Part shown: positions 7,075 to 18,913 of the stretch, one piece after another
Layout: every line of letters begins with the position of its first letter
How positions within the stretch are numbered: the stretch's first letter is position 1
Assembly: GCA_035063765.1 (NCBI GenBank)
Contig: JAPSFT010000002.1
Span: 90,646-154,645 of the forward strand
From: Deltaproteobacteria bacterium
Lineage (GTDB): Bacteria; Myxococcota_A; UBA9160; PR03
Length of the DNA stretch: 64,000 nucleotides
Direction: 5' to 3'
Notes under the pieces: model-generated
What the model was told of the DNA's origin: nothing
Database searches by the model: none
The model's input: the letters and a program-made list of their open reading frames with translations, nothing else
Translations under genes and position numbers: made by a program

Positions 7075-8843
7075 TCGAGCGGCTGCGGATCCGGGACCTC
7101 GCGATCGTCGAGGCGGCCGAGATCGCCTTCGGGCCCGGCCTGAACGCGCTCACCGGCGAGACCGGCGCGGGCAAGTCGATCGTGCTCGGCGCGCTCGCGC
7201 TCCTGGCCGGCGCGCGCGCCGACGCCCGCGCGGTGCGCGAGGGCGCCGAGGAGGCCCTGGTCGAGGCGGTCTTCCGCACCGACCGCGCCCCCGCGCTCGG
7301 GGCGGCGCTGCGCGAGCGCGGGCTCGAGGCCGAGGACGGCGAGCTGATCGTCGCGCGCAGCGTCTCGCGCACCGGGCGCAGCCGGGCGAGCGTCGCGGGC
7401 CGTCTCGTTCCGGTGTCGGTCCTCGCCGAGCTCTTCGGGGAGCGGCTCGAGATCTCGAGCCAGCACGAGTCCCAGCGCCTGCGCCGGCCCGAGAGCCACG
7501 GCCTCCTGCTCGACGCCTTCGGCGGGCTCCTGGCCGAGCGCAGCGCCCTCACGCGCGGCTACGAGGCCCTGCGCGCGCTGCGCGCCGAGCACGCGGCGCT
7601 CGAGGCCGGCGAGGCCGAGCGCGCGCGCCGGCGCGACTTCCTGGCCTTCCAGGTCGGCGAGATCGACGCCGCCGGGCTCGCGCCCGGGGAGCTCGACGCG
7701 CTCGGGGCCGAGCACGTGCGGCTCGCCCACGCCGAGGAGCTGCGCGCCGCCGCGGCCGCGGCGGCCGCGGGCCTGGCGGGGGACACCGGAGGTGGCGACG
7801 CGCCGGCGGCGCTCGATCTCGTCGCCGCGGCGGCGGCCGGGCTCGAGGGCGCGGCCGGCTTCGATCCGCGCCTCGGCGTGCTCGCCGAGCGCGCGCGCGG
7901 CGCCCACGCCGAGCTGGCCGACCTCGCGCGCGAGGTCGAGCGCTACGCCGACGCGGTCGAGGTCGATCCCGGGCGGCGGGCCGAGCTCGAGGAGCGGCTC
8001 GCCACGCTCGAGCGGCTGCGCCGCAAGTACGGGCGCGACGAGGCCGAGATCCTGGCCCGGCGCGAGGCGCTCGGCGCCGAGCTCGCGGCGGCCGAGGGCG
8101 GCGACGCGCGCGAGGCCGCGCTCGCGACCGAGCTGCGGGCGGCGCACGACGCGCTGGCCGCGCAGGCGGCCGCGCTGGGCCGCGGGCGGGCGGCCGCGGC
8201 GGCGCGGCTCGCGCGCGACGTCGAGCAGCGCCTGCGCCGGCTCGAGATGCCGGACGCGCGCGTCGAGGTGGCGCTGCTCCCGGTCGCAGCCGGCGAGGGG
8301 CTCCCGTGCGGGCCCACCGGCGCCGAGCAGGCGGAGCTCCGGCTCTCGGCCAACCGCGGGGAGGCGCCGCGCGCGCTGCGCCAGATCGCCTCGGGCGGCG
8401 AGCTCTCGCGCGTCTTCCTCGCGATCCAGGGCGCCCTGCGCCGCACCGAGGGCGGCATGGTGCTGGTCTTCGACGAGGTCGACGCCGGGATCGGCGGCCG
8501 CACCGCGGAGCGCGTCGGGCAGGCGCTCGCCGAGCTCGCGAGCGAGCACCAGGTGCTCTGCATCACCCACCTGCCGCAGGTGGCCGCGCTCGCGGCGACG
8601 CAGCTCCGTGTCGTCAAGGAGGTGCGCGGCGGGCGCACGGTGGCCGCCGTCGAGGCGCTCGACGCCGGGGCCCGCGTGGAGGAGCTGGCGCGGATGGCGG
8701 GCGGGGCGCGTGTCACCGAGGCCACCCGCCAGCACGCCCGCGAGCTGCTGCGCGCGCAGCCCCCGGGAGCGCCCGCGAGCGACCGGGAGCCCGGCACGCC
8801 GGGCCGGCGCCCGCGCGGCGCGCCCCCGCCGTCCCCGCGGTAA
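7071..8843 (+). CDS. recN: DNA repair protein RecN (SMC-like ATPase)
   Basis: 590 residues, slightly longer than the usual 550. Walker A GETGAGKS (29-36), the RecN motif [10 protein letters not shown], a long alanine/glutamate coiled-coil middle, ABC signature [11 protein letters not shown], Walker [14 protein letters not shown] and the switch [10 protein letters not shown]. It acts in double-strand break repair with RecA. The last 40 residues are a proline/arginine tail not typical of the family. It overlaps nadK by 4 bases. Confidence 0.95.
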   Translation: MIERLRIRDLAIVEAAEIAFGPGLNALTGETGAGKSIVLGALALLAGARADARAVREGAEEALVEAVFRTDRAPALGAALRERGLEAEDGELIVARSVSRTGRSRASVAGRLVPVSVLAELFGERLEISSQHESQRLRRPESHGLLLDAFGGLLAERSALTRGYEALRALRAEHAALEAGEAERARRRDFLAFQVGEIDAAGLAPGELDALGAEHVRLAHAEELRAAAAAAAAGLAGDTGGGDAPAALDLVAAAAAGLEGAAGFDPRLGVLAERARGAHAELADLAREVERYADAVEVDPGRRAELEERLATLERLRRKYGRDEAEILARREALGAELAAAEGGDAREAALATELRAAHDALAAQAAALGRGRAAAAARLARDVEQRLRRLEMPDARVEVALLPVAAGEGLPCGPTGAEQAELRLSANRGEAPRALRQIASGGELSRVFLAIQGALRRTEGGMVLVFDEVDAGIGGRTAERVGQALAELASEHQVLCITHLPQVAALAATQLRVVKEVRGGRTVAAVEALDAGARVEELARMAGGARVTEATRQHARELLRAQPPGAPASDREPGTPGRRPRGAPPPSPR

Positions 8844-8901
8844 AGCCTCGCGCCCGGCCGTCCGATCCGCTTGCTCGATGCAGGAGGGTGAGGGCCGGGC
8901 G

Positions 8902-9270
8902 ATGGAGGAGGGCGAGCCGCTTCTCGAGCGCAGCGTCGGCCGCCCGGTGCCGGCCGGCGCCTACGTGCGGGTGCTCGGCGGCTTCTACGAGGGCCTCGAG
9001 CTCCCGATCGACCGCGAGTGGCTGGTGCTCGGCCGCGGCCGTAGCGCCGAGATGATGCTGGCCGAGCCGACGCTCTCGCGCGCGCACGCGGCGGTCGGCT
9101 ACGACGGCGGCGGCTTCTTCGTGCAGGACCTGCGCAGCACGAACGGGACGCTCGTGAACGGCGAGCGCCGCGAGCGGGCGGGGCTCCGCGACGGGGACGA
9201 GATCCAGATCGGCCGCCTGCACCTGCTCGTGCGCCTGCCCGGCTTCGCGACGGCGGGCGAAGCCCCCTGA
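8902..9270 (+). CDS. FHA-domain protein
   Basis: 122 residues. Residues about 25-115 form a forkhead-associated domain: VLGRGRSAEMML, the phosphothreonine-contact segment SRAHAAV, then DLRSTNGTLVNGER and LRDGDEIQIG. FHA domains read phosphothreonine, so a Ser/Thr kinase partner is expected, but none is adjacent. The ATG at 8902 follows GGAGGGTGAGGG; an ATG eight codons earlier lacks a ribosome-binding site. It sits between recN and secA. Confidence 0.85.
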   Translation: MEEGEPLLERSVGRPVPAGAYVRVLGGFYEGLELPIDREWLVLGRGRSAEMMLAEPTLSRAHAAVGYDGGGFFVQDLRSTNGTLVNGERRERAGLRDGDEIQIGRLHLLVRLPGFATAGEAP

Positions 9271-9331
9271 ATCGCGGGCGCGGGCGGCGCGTCTCGCTGG
9301 CGGGACGATGACTTCCGGTGCCCGATGCGGT

Positions 9332-9360
9332 TTGCCCACCCCAGGGGGGTGCATTAGCCT
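9332..9360 (+). promoter_or_regulatory. secA: Possible secA promoter
   Basis: TTGCCC (9332-9337), 17-base spacer with CCCCAGGGGGG, then TAGCCT (9355-9360), 39 bases before the secA ATG. The -35 and the C/G-run spacer resemble the promoter at 2-30. The -10 is weak. Confidence 0.4.
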
Positions 9361-9399
9361 GTCGCGCATCCCGCCCCCGGAGACGCCGTCCGGCCATCC

Positions 9400-12201
<2,802 letters not shown>

Positions 12202-12226
12202 GGGCCGGCGCTATCCGTTGCCGCCC

Positions 12227-13420
12227 ATGAAACCTTCCTGCGTCGTGCCGGGCTTCCGCGCGGCGGGCATCCGCTGCGGGATCAAGCGCCGCGGCCCCGA
12301 CCTGATGCTGATCGCGAGCGAGGTGCCCGCCGCCGCCGCCGGCGTGTTCACGCGCTCGACGGTGGTGGGCGCGCCGGTGGCGCTGTCGCGCGAGCGGGTG
12401 CGGCGCGGGCGCGCGCACGCGGTCGTCGCGAACAGCGGCTGCTCGAACGTGGCGATGGGGGCGCGCGGGCTCGCCGACGCGCGGGCGATGAGCGCGGCGG
12501 CGGCGCGCGCGCTCGGCTGCGCGCCGGCCGAGGTGCTGGTCGCCTCGACGGGCGTGATCGGGCAGCCGCTGCCGCTCGCGCGGATCGAGCGCGGGCTCCC
12601 GCAGGCCGCGCGGGCGCTGCGTGCCGACGGCCTCCCGGACGCCGCGCGCGCCATCATGACGACCGACACGGTGCCCAAGCTCGCCGCCGTGCGCCTGCGC
12701 ATCGACGGGCGGCCCGTCACCCTGGCCGGCATCGCCAAGGGCGCCGGCATGATCGAGCCCGACGTCGCCACCATGCTCTCCTTCCTGCTCACCGACGCCG
12801 CGGTCGCCCCCCCGCTGCTGCGGCGCCTGCTCCGGCGCGCGGCGAACCGGAGCTACAACCGGGTCACGATCGACGGCGAAGGCTCGACCAGCGACACCGT
12901 GCTGCTGCTCGCCAACGGGCGCGCCGGGAACCCGCTGCTGCGCGACCCGGCGAGCGCCGGCGCCGAGCGGCTGGCGGGCGCGCTCGGCGAGCTGTGCGAG
13001 GAGCTGGCCCGCGCGATCGCGCGCGACGGCGAGGGCGCGACCCGGCTCGTCACGGTGCGCATCACCGGCGCGCGCAGCGCGGCGGAGGCGGAGCGGGCCG
13101 CCAAGCGCGTAGCCAACTCGGTGCTCGTGAAGACCGCGCTCTTCGGCGGCGACCCGAACTGGGGCCGCATCCTCCAGACGATCGGCGCCGGCCGCATCGC
13201 GATCCGCCTCGCGCGGGCCGAGGTCCGGCTCGGCGGGGTGCCGGTGTTCCGCGCCGGCGCCTCCACGGGCCCCGCGGCACGGGCCCGGGCGGGGCGCGCG
13301 CTGCGCGCCCCGGAGGTCGATGTGGCGGTGGAGCTCGGCGCCGGCCGCCACGCCGCCACGGTCTGGACCTGCGACCTCTCCTACGACTACGTGCGCATCA
13401 ACGCCGAGTACACCACCTGA
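12227..13420 (+). CDS. argJ: Bifunctional glutamate N-acetyltransferase/amino-acid acetyltransferase
   Basis: 397 residues. The self-cleavage site is present: GMIEPDVATMLSFL with the nucleophile Thr182, splitting the precursor into alpha and beta chains. Other family blocks are VVANSGCSN, STGVIGQPLP, IMTTDT, AGIAKGAGMIEP, SYNRVTIDGEGSTSDT and FGGDPNWGRI. ArgJ transfers acetyl from N-acetylornithine to glutamate in arginine synthesis; some members also use acetyl-CoA. No strong ribosome-binding site precedes ATG 12227; a TTG three codons earlier is an alternative. Confidence 0.95.
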   Translation: MKPSCVVPGFRAAGIRCGIKRRGPDLMLIASEVPAAAAGVFTRSTVVGAPVALSRERVRRGRAHAVVANSGCSNVAMGARGLADARAMSAAAARALGCAPAEVLVASTGVIGQPLPLARIERGLPQAARALRADGLPDAARAIMTTDTVPKLAAVRLRIDGRPVTLAGIAKGAGMIEPDVATMLSFLLTDAAVAPPLLRRLLRRAANRSYNRVTIDGEGSTSDTVLLLANGRAGNPLLRDPASAGAERLAGALGELCEELARAIARDGEGATRLVTVRITGARSAAEAERAAKRVANSVLVKTALFGGDPNWGRILQTIGAGRIAIRLARAEVRLGGVPVFRAGASTGPAARARAGRALRAPEVDVAVELGAGRHAATVWTCDLSYDYVRINAEYTT

Positions 13421-13446
13421 GGCCAACCCTTCGATTTCGCCCGGGT

Positions 13447-13476
13447 TTGACGCTCGGCCACCCGCTCTGCTATCCG
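13447..13476 (+). promoter_or_regulatory. rpsB: Predicted promoter of the rpsB operon
   Basis: TTGACG (13447-13452), 18-base spacer, TATCCG (13471-13476). It lies 160 bases before rpsB, leaving a leader of about 150 bases. Confidence 0.6.
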
Positions 13477-13572
13477 AAGGCCACTTCACACGCTCCGGTT
13501 CGCCCGAGCGGTGCTGCCGGTCCCCGCGGAGGACACGTCCCCCGCGGCCGGCGGGGTCGGGCGTTGCCACCG

Positions 13573-13595
13573 GGCGGACGGCGCGGCCGTCCGCC
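13573..13595 (+). promoter_or_regulatory. Hairpin in the rpsB leader
   Basis: GGCGGACGG pairs perfectly with CCGTCCGCC around a 5-base loop, 41 bases before the rpsB ATG. Ribosomal protein S2 mRNA leaders are autoregulatory targets in many bacteria, so this may contribute to S2 feedback (inference). It does not match a known consensus that I can verify. Confidence 0.35.
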
Positions 13596-13636
13596 GGCGG
13601 GGCCGGCGCGGAGGACGAACCGCAAAGGAGATCCGC

Positions 13637-14674
13637 ATGGCGGAGAGCACTCCGCCGGGCGCGGTGACGCCCGGCTCCCACCCGAGCCCCGACCCGAATC
13701 CCCTCCCGAGCCCGGCCGCCGCTCCCTCGGAGATGGCCGCCGCGATGGCCGACGGCCTCCAGGTGGCCCCGCTCAGCGTGCGCTCGCTGCTCGAGGCGGG
13801 GGCCCACTTCGGGCACCAGACCCATCGCTGGAACCCGCGCATGAAGCCGTTCATCTTCGGCGAGCGCAACGGGGTCCACATCCTCGACCTCGACCAGACC
13901 CTCGAGCGCTTCCGCGAGGCGCTCGAGTTCGTGCGCGAGACGGCGGCCGAGGGTGGCAAGGTGCTCTTCGTCGGCACCAAGCGGCAGGCGGCGCCGTCGG
14001 TGCAGACCGAGGCGGGTCGCGCGAGCCAGCTCTTCGTGAACAACCGCTGGCTCGGCGGCACGCTCACCAACTTCCGTACCGTCCGCAAATCGCTCGACCG
14101 CTTCAAGGAGCTGCTCGAGATCCTCGGCAGCGAGGAGCAGTCCGCCGAGCTCAGCAAGAAGGAGCGCTCGCGGATCTCGCGCGAGGCGGACCGCCATCGC
14201 AAGGGCCTCGACGGCCTGCGCGAGATGAACCGGCTGCCCGCCGCGATGTTCGTCGTCGACGTGAAGCGCGAGCACATCGCGGTGTCGGAGGCACAGCGCC
14301 TCGGCATCCCGATCGTCGCGGTGGTGGACAGCAACTGCGACCCGGACGGGATCGACTTCGTGATCCCCGGCAACGACGACGCGACCCGGGCGATCCAGCT
14401 CTATTGCCACCACGTGGCGGAGGCCTGTCTCGAGGGCGCCCAGCTCCACGAGGAGCGGGTGCGCTCGGAGGCCAGTGCGGACTCGGGCGCCCGGCGCGCC
14501 GAGGAGGGTGCGGGGCCGGCGACCGGACGCGTGGTCGTGGAGATCAAGCAGCCGCCGCGGCGCGGGCGCGGCGCCGGCCGCGGCGGGCGCGGCGGCACGC
14601 GCAGCGCCGGCGGCGAGCGCAGCGAGAGCGGCACCGCGTCGGCCGGTGGAACCAGCGAGAGCGACGGCGCCTAG
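13637..14674 (+). CDS. rpsB: 30S ribosomal protein S2 with N- and C-terminal extensions
   Basis: 345 residues, against about 240-260 usually. The S2 core starts near residue 46 (LSVRSLLEAGAHFGHQTHRW) and runs through FVNNRWLGGTLTNFRT, LPAAMFVVDVKREHIA and VDSNCDPDGIDFVIPGNDDA. The first 40 or so residues are a proline/alanine/serine leader and the last 60 are an RGG-like tail (PPRRGRGAGRGGRGGTR) ending in serine/glycine. The start at ATG 13637 has the strongest Shine-Dalgarno in the window, AAAGGAG, so the leader is probably translated. First gene of the operon with tsf. Confidence 0.95.
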   Translation: MAESTPPGAVTPGSHPSPDPNPLPSPAAAPSEMAAAMADGLQVAPLSVRSLLEAGAHFGHQTHRWNPRMKPFIFGERNGVHILDLDQTLERFREALEFVRETAAEGGKVLFVGTKRQAAPSVQTEAGRASQLFVNNRWLGGTLTNFRTVRKSLDRFKELLEILGSEEQSAELSKKERSRISREADRHRKGLDGLREMNRLPAAMFVVDVKREHIAVSEAQRLGIPIVAVVDSNCDPDGIDFVIPGNDDATRAIQLYCHHVAEACLEGAQLHEERVRSEASADSGARRAEEGAGPATGRVVVEIKQPPRRGRGAGRGGRGGTRSAGGERSESGTASAGGTSESDGA

Positions 14675-14770
14675 CCGCGCGGGCCCTCCGAGCCCACCGG
14701 GCGCGAGCCCTCTGGCGCATCGGGGGGAAACCCGCGGGCTCGCCGGCGGAGCCAACGAGGAGAACGGAGC

Positions 14771-15643
14771 GTGGCGGAGATCTCGGCGGCGGCGGTGAAG
14801 GACCTGCGGGACCGGACCGGCGCGGGCATGATGGACTGCAAGAAGGCCCTGGCGGACGCAGCGGGCGACCTCGAGAAGGCGACCACCCTGCTGCGCGAGC
14901 GCGGGCTCGCGAAGGCGGCCAAGCGCGAGGGCCGCGAGACGGCCGAGGGCACCGTGGCGCTGGCGCTCGCGGGCGAGGCCGGCGCGCTCGTCGAGCTCGG
15001 CTGCGAGACCGACTTCGTGGCGCGCACCGACGACTTCCAGCGCATCGCGCGTGGGGTGGCCGAGGCGGCCGCGCGCGACGCCGGGGCCGGCACGGTCGAG
15101 GGCCTGTCGGCCGCGGCGCTGGAGGGGGAGACGGTGGCGGCACGGATCGCCGCCGCCGCCGGCAAGCTCGGAGAGAACGTGGTGCTCAAGCGGGTCGCGC
15201 GGCTCGCCGTACCGGGTGGGCTCGTGGGCGGCTACGTGCACGCGGGCGGCAAGCTCGGGGTCCTGGTGGGTCTCGCCACCGCGGCGCGCGGTGCGGGTGC
15301 CGAGGCGCTCGCCAAGGACGTCGCCATGCACGTGGCGGCGGCCGATCCCTCGCCGGTCGCGGTCGACCGCGCCGGCGTGCCGGCCGATCTGGTGCAGCGC
15401 GAGCGCGAGCTGTTCATGAAGCAGGCCGCCCAGAGCGGCAAGCCCGAGAAGGTGATCGACAAGATCGTCGAGGGCCGGGTCAACAAGTTCTACGCGGAGG
15501 TGGTGCTGCTCGAGCAGCCCTTCGTGAAGGACCCCGACCGGACGATCCGGGAGCTGCTCGAGCGCAGCGGCAAGGAGCTCGGGGGACCGGTGGCCGTGAC
15601 CGCCTTCGTGCGGTTCCGGCTGGGGGCGGACGGCCATTCCTGA
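14771..15643 (+). CDS. tsf: Elongation factor Ts
   Basis: 290 residues, GTG start after GAGGAGAACGGAGC. The N-terminal UBA-like domain contains [19 protein letters not shown]; the core has the TDFVAR motif that reaches EF-Tu ([15 protein letters not shown]); the C-terminal block includes [21 protein letters not shown]-Ts recycles EF-Tu-GDP. The rpsB-tsf-pyrH-frr order is conserved across bacteria. Confidence 0.97.
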   Translation: MAEISAAAVKDLRDRTGAGMMDCKKALADAAGDLEKATTLLRERGLAKAAKREGRETAEGTVALALAGEAGALVELGCETDFVARTDDFQRIARGVAEAAARDAGAGTVEGLSAAALEGETVAARIAAAAGKLGENVVLKRVARLAVPGGLVGGYVHAGGKLGVLVGLATAARGAGAEALAKDVAMHVAAADPSPVAVDRAGVPADLVQRERELFMKQAAQSGKPEKVIDKIVEGRVNKFYAEVVLLEQPFVKDPDRTIRELLERSGKELGGPVAVTAFVRFRLGADGHS

Positions 15644-15674
15644 CGGGGACGGCAAGGCGGCCCATCGCCGGATC

Positions 15675-16367
15675 GTGATCAAGCTCTCCGGCGAGGGCCT
15701 CGCCGGCGAGAACGGCTTCGGGATCGCCCCGGGCGTGATCCGGGGCATCGCCGAGGAGATCCGCGACGTCCACGCGCTCGGCGTCGAGATCGCGATCGTG
15801 ATCGGCGGCGGCAACATCATCCGCGGCGTGTCGGCGGCCTCGCAGGGCATGGACCGCGCCACCGCCGACTACATGGGCATGCTGGCCGGCGTCATCAACG
15901 GCGTGGCGCTCCAGGACGCCCTCGAGCGCGCCGGGGAGGTCCCGACCCGGGTGCTCTCCGCGCTCGAGATCCAGGAGGTGGCGGAGCCCTACATCCGCCG
16001 CCGCGCGATCCGGCACCTCGAGAAGGGCCGCATCGTGATCTTCGCGGCCGGCACCGGCAACCCCTACTTCACGACCGACACCGCGGCCGCCCTGCGCGCG
16101 GCCGAGGTCCACGCCGACCTCATCATGAAGGCGACCCGGGTCGACGGCGTGTACAGCGCCGACCCCGAGAAGGACGCCGCCGCGACGCGCTACGAGCGGC
16201 TCTCCTTCGAGGAGGCGATCCAGCGCAACCTGCAGTTCATGGACCAGACCGCGATCCAGCTCTGTCGCGAGAACCGGGTGCCGATCGTGGTGTTCGACAT
16301 GACCGTGCCCGGCAACATCCGCAAGGTCGTGTGCGGCGAGCGCGTGGGCACGCGCGTCGGCGACTAG
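15675..16367 (+). CDS. pyrH: UMP kinase
   Basis: Amino acid kinase family: [58 protein letters not shown]. It converts UMP to UDP and is normally hexameric and regulated by GTP and UTP. The GTG at 15675 is the only standard start in frame after the tsf stop, but it removes the first residues of the usual beta strand: upstream codons in frame read [12 protein letters not shown], the expected family beginning. Translation may therefore begin at a non-standard codon, for instance ATT 15636, overlapping tsf. The protein is otherwise normal. Confidence 0.93.
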   Translation: MIKLSGEGLAGENGFGIAPGVIRGIAEEIRDVHALGVEIAIVIGGGNIIRGVSAASQGMDRATADYMGMLAGVINGVALQDALERAGEVPTRVLSALEIQEVAEPYIRRRAIRHLEKGRIVIFAAGTGNPYFTTDTAAALRAAEVHADLIMKATRVDGVYSADPEKDAAATRYERLSFEEAIQRNLQFMDQTAIQLCRENRVPIVVFDMTVPGNIRKVVCGERVGTRVGD

Positions 16368-16380
16368 GAGGGGAGCAGCG

Positions 16381-16947
16381 ATGGCCGGTGGCGTCGAAGG
16401 CGTGATCGCGCACGCGAAGGACGAGATGGAGAAGTCGGTCCATCACCTGAAGGAGGACCTGCGCAAGGTCCGTACCGGGCGCGCCAACCCGGCGCTCCTC
16501 GACGGGATCCGGGTGGACTACTACGGCACGCCCACGCCGCTCAACAAGCTCGCGAACCTGAGCGCGCCCGACCCCCGCACGATCGTGATCTCGCCCTTCG
16601 ACCGCGGCGTGCTGTCGGCGATCGAGAAGGCGATCCAGGCCTCGGACCTGGGACTCTCGCCGAACAACGACGGCAAGCTGATCCGCTGCCCCGTGCCGCC
16701 GCTCACCGAGCAGCGGCGCAAGGAGCTGGTGAAGCTCGTCAAGAAGACCTCCGAGCACCACAAGCTCGGCGTGCGCGAGGCGCGCCGGGAGGCGCTCGCG
16801 GCGCTCAAGCAGCTGGAGGCGGACGGGGATCTGCCGAGCGACGACCGGGCGCGGGCCGAGAAGCGGGTCCAGGGCCTGACCGACGACTTCGTGAAGCAGA
16901 TCGACGGACAGGCCGACCAGAAGGAGCAGGAGATCCTGCAGGTCTGA
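16381..16947 (+). CDS. frr: Ribosome recycling factor
   Basis: 188 residues, the usual length is 185. Family blocks: [62 protein letters not shown]. The ATG follows TAGGAGGGGAGC, whose TAG is the pyrH stop. RRF releases ribosomes from mRNA after termination together with EF-G. Confidence 0.97.
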   Translation: MAGGVEGVIAHAKDEMEKSVHHLKEDLRKVRTGRANPALLDGIRVDYYGTPTPLNKLANLSAPDPRTIVISPFDRGVLSAIEKAIQASDLGLSPNNDGKLIRCPVPPLTEQRRKELVKLVKKTSEHHKLGVREARREALAALKQLEADGDLPSDDRARAEKRVQGLTDDFVKQIDGQADQKEQEILQV

Positions 16948-16958
16948 CGGGGCGCACC

Positions 16959-17717
16959 ATGCAGGAAGAGCGCATTCGACCCGACGCCGTTCCGCGTCAC
17001 GTGGCCATCATCATGGATGGCAACGGACGTTGGGCCGAGCGCCGCGGACTCGATCGCATCGAGGGCCACCGGGCGGGCATCGAATCGGTGCGCGCCGTGG
17101 TCCGCGCAGCCCACGAGCTCGGCGTCGGCCAGCTCACCCTGTACGCGTTCTCGACCGAGAACTGGAACCGCCCGAAGGGCGAGGTCGACGCGCTGATGGG
17201 GCTCCTCGAGCACTACCTCGACGCCGAGCTCGCCGAGCTCCAGCGCAACCGCATCCGCCTGCGCGCCATGGGCCGGCTCGAGCGGCTCCCGGCGTCCGTG
17301 CGGGCGAAGCTCGACCATGCGATCTGCAGCACCCGCGACAACAGCGAGATGGTGGTGCTCTTCGCACTCTCCTACGGAGGCCGCACGGAGATCGTCGACG
17401 CCGCGCGCCGGATCGCCCGCGAGGCCGAGCAGGGCAAGCTCGACCCCGAGCAGATCGACGAGAAGGTGTTCGCAGCCTATCTCTACCAGCCGGACCTGCC
17501 CGAGCCGGACCTGCTGATCCGCACCGGCGGCGAGTCGCGCATCTCGAACTTCCTGCTCTGGCAGATCGCCTACTCCGAGATCCACGTGACGGACGTGATG
17601 TGGCCGGACTTCCGCAAGAACGACCTGGTCGAGGCGATCCTCTCCTACCAGAACCGCGAGCGGCGCTACGGGCTCACCTCGGCGCAGGTGCGCCGCGACG
17701 GCGGGGGCGAGCCGTGA
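16959..17717 (+). CDS. uppS: Undecaprenyl diphosphate synthase
   Basis: 252 residues. The catalytic Asp20 is in [17 protein letters not shown]; other cis-prenyltransferase blocks are [14 protein letters not shown] and [22 protein letters not shown]. It makes the C55 lipid carrier for peptidoglycan and O-antigen at the inner membrane. It starts 11 bases after frr and overlaps dxr by 4 bases (GTGA). The cdsA gene that usually follows is absent. Confidence 0.97.
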   Translation: MQEERIRPDAVPRHVAIIMDGNGRWAERRGLDRIEGHRAGIESVRAVVRAAHELGVGQLTLYAFSTENWNRPKGEVDALMGLLEHYLDAELAELQRNRIRLRAMGRLERLPASVRAKLDHAICSTRDNSEMVVLFALSYGGRTEIVDAARRIAREAEQGKLDPEQIDEKVFAAYLYQPDLPEPDLLIRTGGESRISNFLLWQIAYSEIHVTDVMWPDFRKNDLVEAILSYQNRERRYGLTSAQVRRDGGGEP

Positions 17718-18913
17718 AGCGGCTCGTGGTCCTCGGTGCGACCGGCAGCATCGGCGAGCGGACGCTGGCCGTGGCGGAGGCGTTCCCGGAGCGCTTCCGC
17801 GTGAGCGCCCTTGCCGCGGGTCGCCGGGTCGGGAAGCTCGCCGAGCAGGTGCGCCGGCTGCGGCCCGAGCTCGTGGCAGTGGCCGACGCCGAGGCGGCCG
17901 GCGCGCTGCGCGCAGCGCTCGGCGCCGAGGCGCCGAAGATCGAGTGGGGCGAGGCGGGCCTCGAGGCGGTCGCCGTCCATGACGCGGACCTGGTGATGTC
18001 GGCGCTGGTAGGCGCCGTCGGGCTGCGCCCGACGCTCGCGGCGATCCACGCCGGCCGCGACGTCGCGCTCGCCAACAAGGAGGTGCTGGTGATGGCCGGC
18101 GCGCTGGTGCTGCGCGAGGCACGGGCGCGCGGCGTACGCCTGCTGCCCGTCGACAGCGAGCACAGCGCGATCTTCCAGGCGCTGGCCGGCCAGCGCCGCG
18201 AGGACCTGCGCCGGATCGTGCTGACCGCCTCCGGGGGGCCGTTCCGCACCTGGCCCGCCGCCCGCATCGCGGCCGCCGGCGTCGAGCAGGCGCTCGCCCA
18301 CCCGAACTGGACGATGGGCCCGAAGATCAGCATCGATTCGGCGACGCTCATGAACAAGGGGCTCGAGGTGATCGAGGCGCGCTGGCTCTTCGACCTGCCG
18401 CCCGAGCGGGTGGACGTGGTCGTGCACCCGCAGTCGGTCGTGCACTCCCTGGTCGAGATGAACGACGGATCCTGGCTCGCCCAGCTCGGGGTGCCCGACA
18501 TGCGGGCCCCGATCGCGGTCGCGCTCGCGTGGCCCGAGCGCCTGCCGCTGCTCGACGCGGGCGGCCCGCTGGCCGATCTCGCGCGCCTCGACCTGGCGGC
18601 GGCCGCGCGTCTCGACTTCGAGGCGCCGGACCGCGAGCGCTTCCCGTGCCTCGGCCTCGCCTACGCGGCGCTCGCCGCCGGCGAGGCCGCACCGGCCGTG
18701 CTGAACGCCGCCAACGAGGCGGCGGTCGCCGCCTTCCTGGCCGGCCGGATCGCCTTTCCCGAGATCGCCGCCACCAACGCGGCCCTCCTCGAGGCGTACG
18801 GCGCCCGCTCGAGCGGCGGGGCGCTGCGCGACGTCGGCGACGTGCTCGAGGCCGATGCCTGGGCCCGCGCCCGCGCCCGCGAACGCCTTGGTGCAGGAGA
18901 GCCCCCCGGATGA
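17714..18913 (+). CDS. dxr: 1-deoxy-D-xylulose 5-phosphate reductoisomerase
   Basis: 399 residues, GTG start overlapping the uppS stop. NADPH site GATGSIG (8-14); metal ligands D147 and E149 in [40 protein letters not shown] and [16 protein letters not shown] are typical. It catalyses the committed step to MEP for isoprenoid synthesis, so the organism uses the non-mevalonate pathway. It overlaps rseP in ATGA. Confidence 0.97.
   Translation: MKRLVVLGATGSIGERTLAVAEAFPERFRVSALAAGRRVGKLAEQVRRLRPELVAVADAEAAGALRAALGAEAPKIEWGEAGLEAVAVHDADLVMSALVGAVGLRPTLAAIHAGRDVALANKEVLVMAGALVLREARARGVRLLPVDSEHSAIFQALAGQRREDLRRIVLTASGGPFRTWPAARIAAAGVEQALAHPNWTMGPKISIDSATLMNKGLEVIEARWLFDLPPERVDVVVHPQSVVHSLVEMNDGSWLAQLGVPDMRAPIAVALAWPERLPLLDAGGPLADLARLDLAAAARLDFEAPDRERFPCLGLAYAALAAGEAAPAVLNAANEAAVAAFLAGRIAFPEIAATNAALLEAYGARSSGGALRDVGDVLEADAWARARARERLGAGEPPG

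Noticed and set aside
4863..8843. 1326-codon open frame on the plus strand through rarA, nadK and recN
   Set aside because: Its reading frame is antisense or out of frame to three clear genes for most of its length and is arginine/proline-rich with no domain; only the recN part is real. Long false frames are expected at this GC content.
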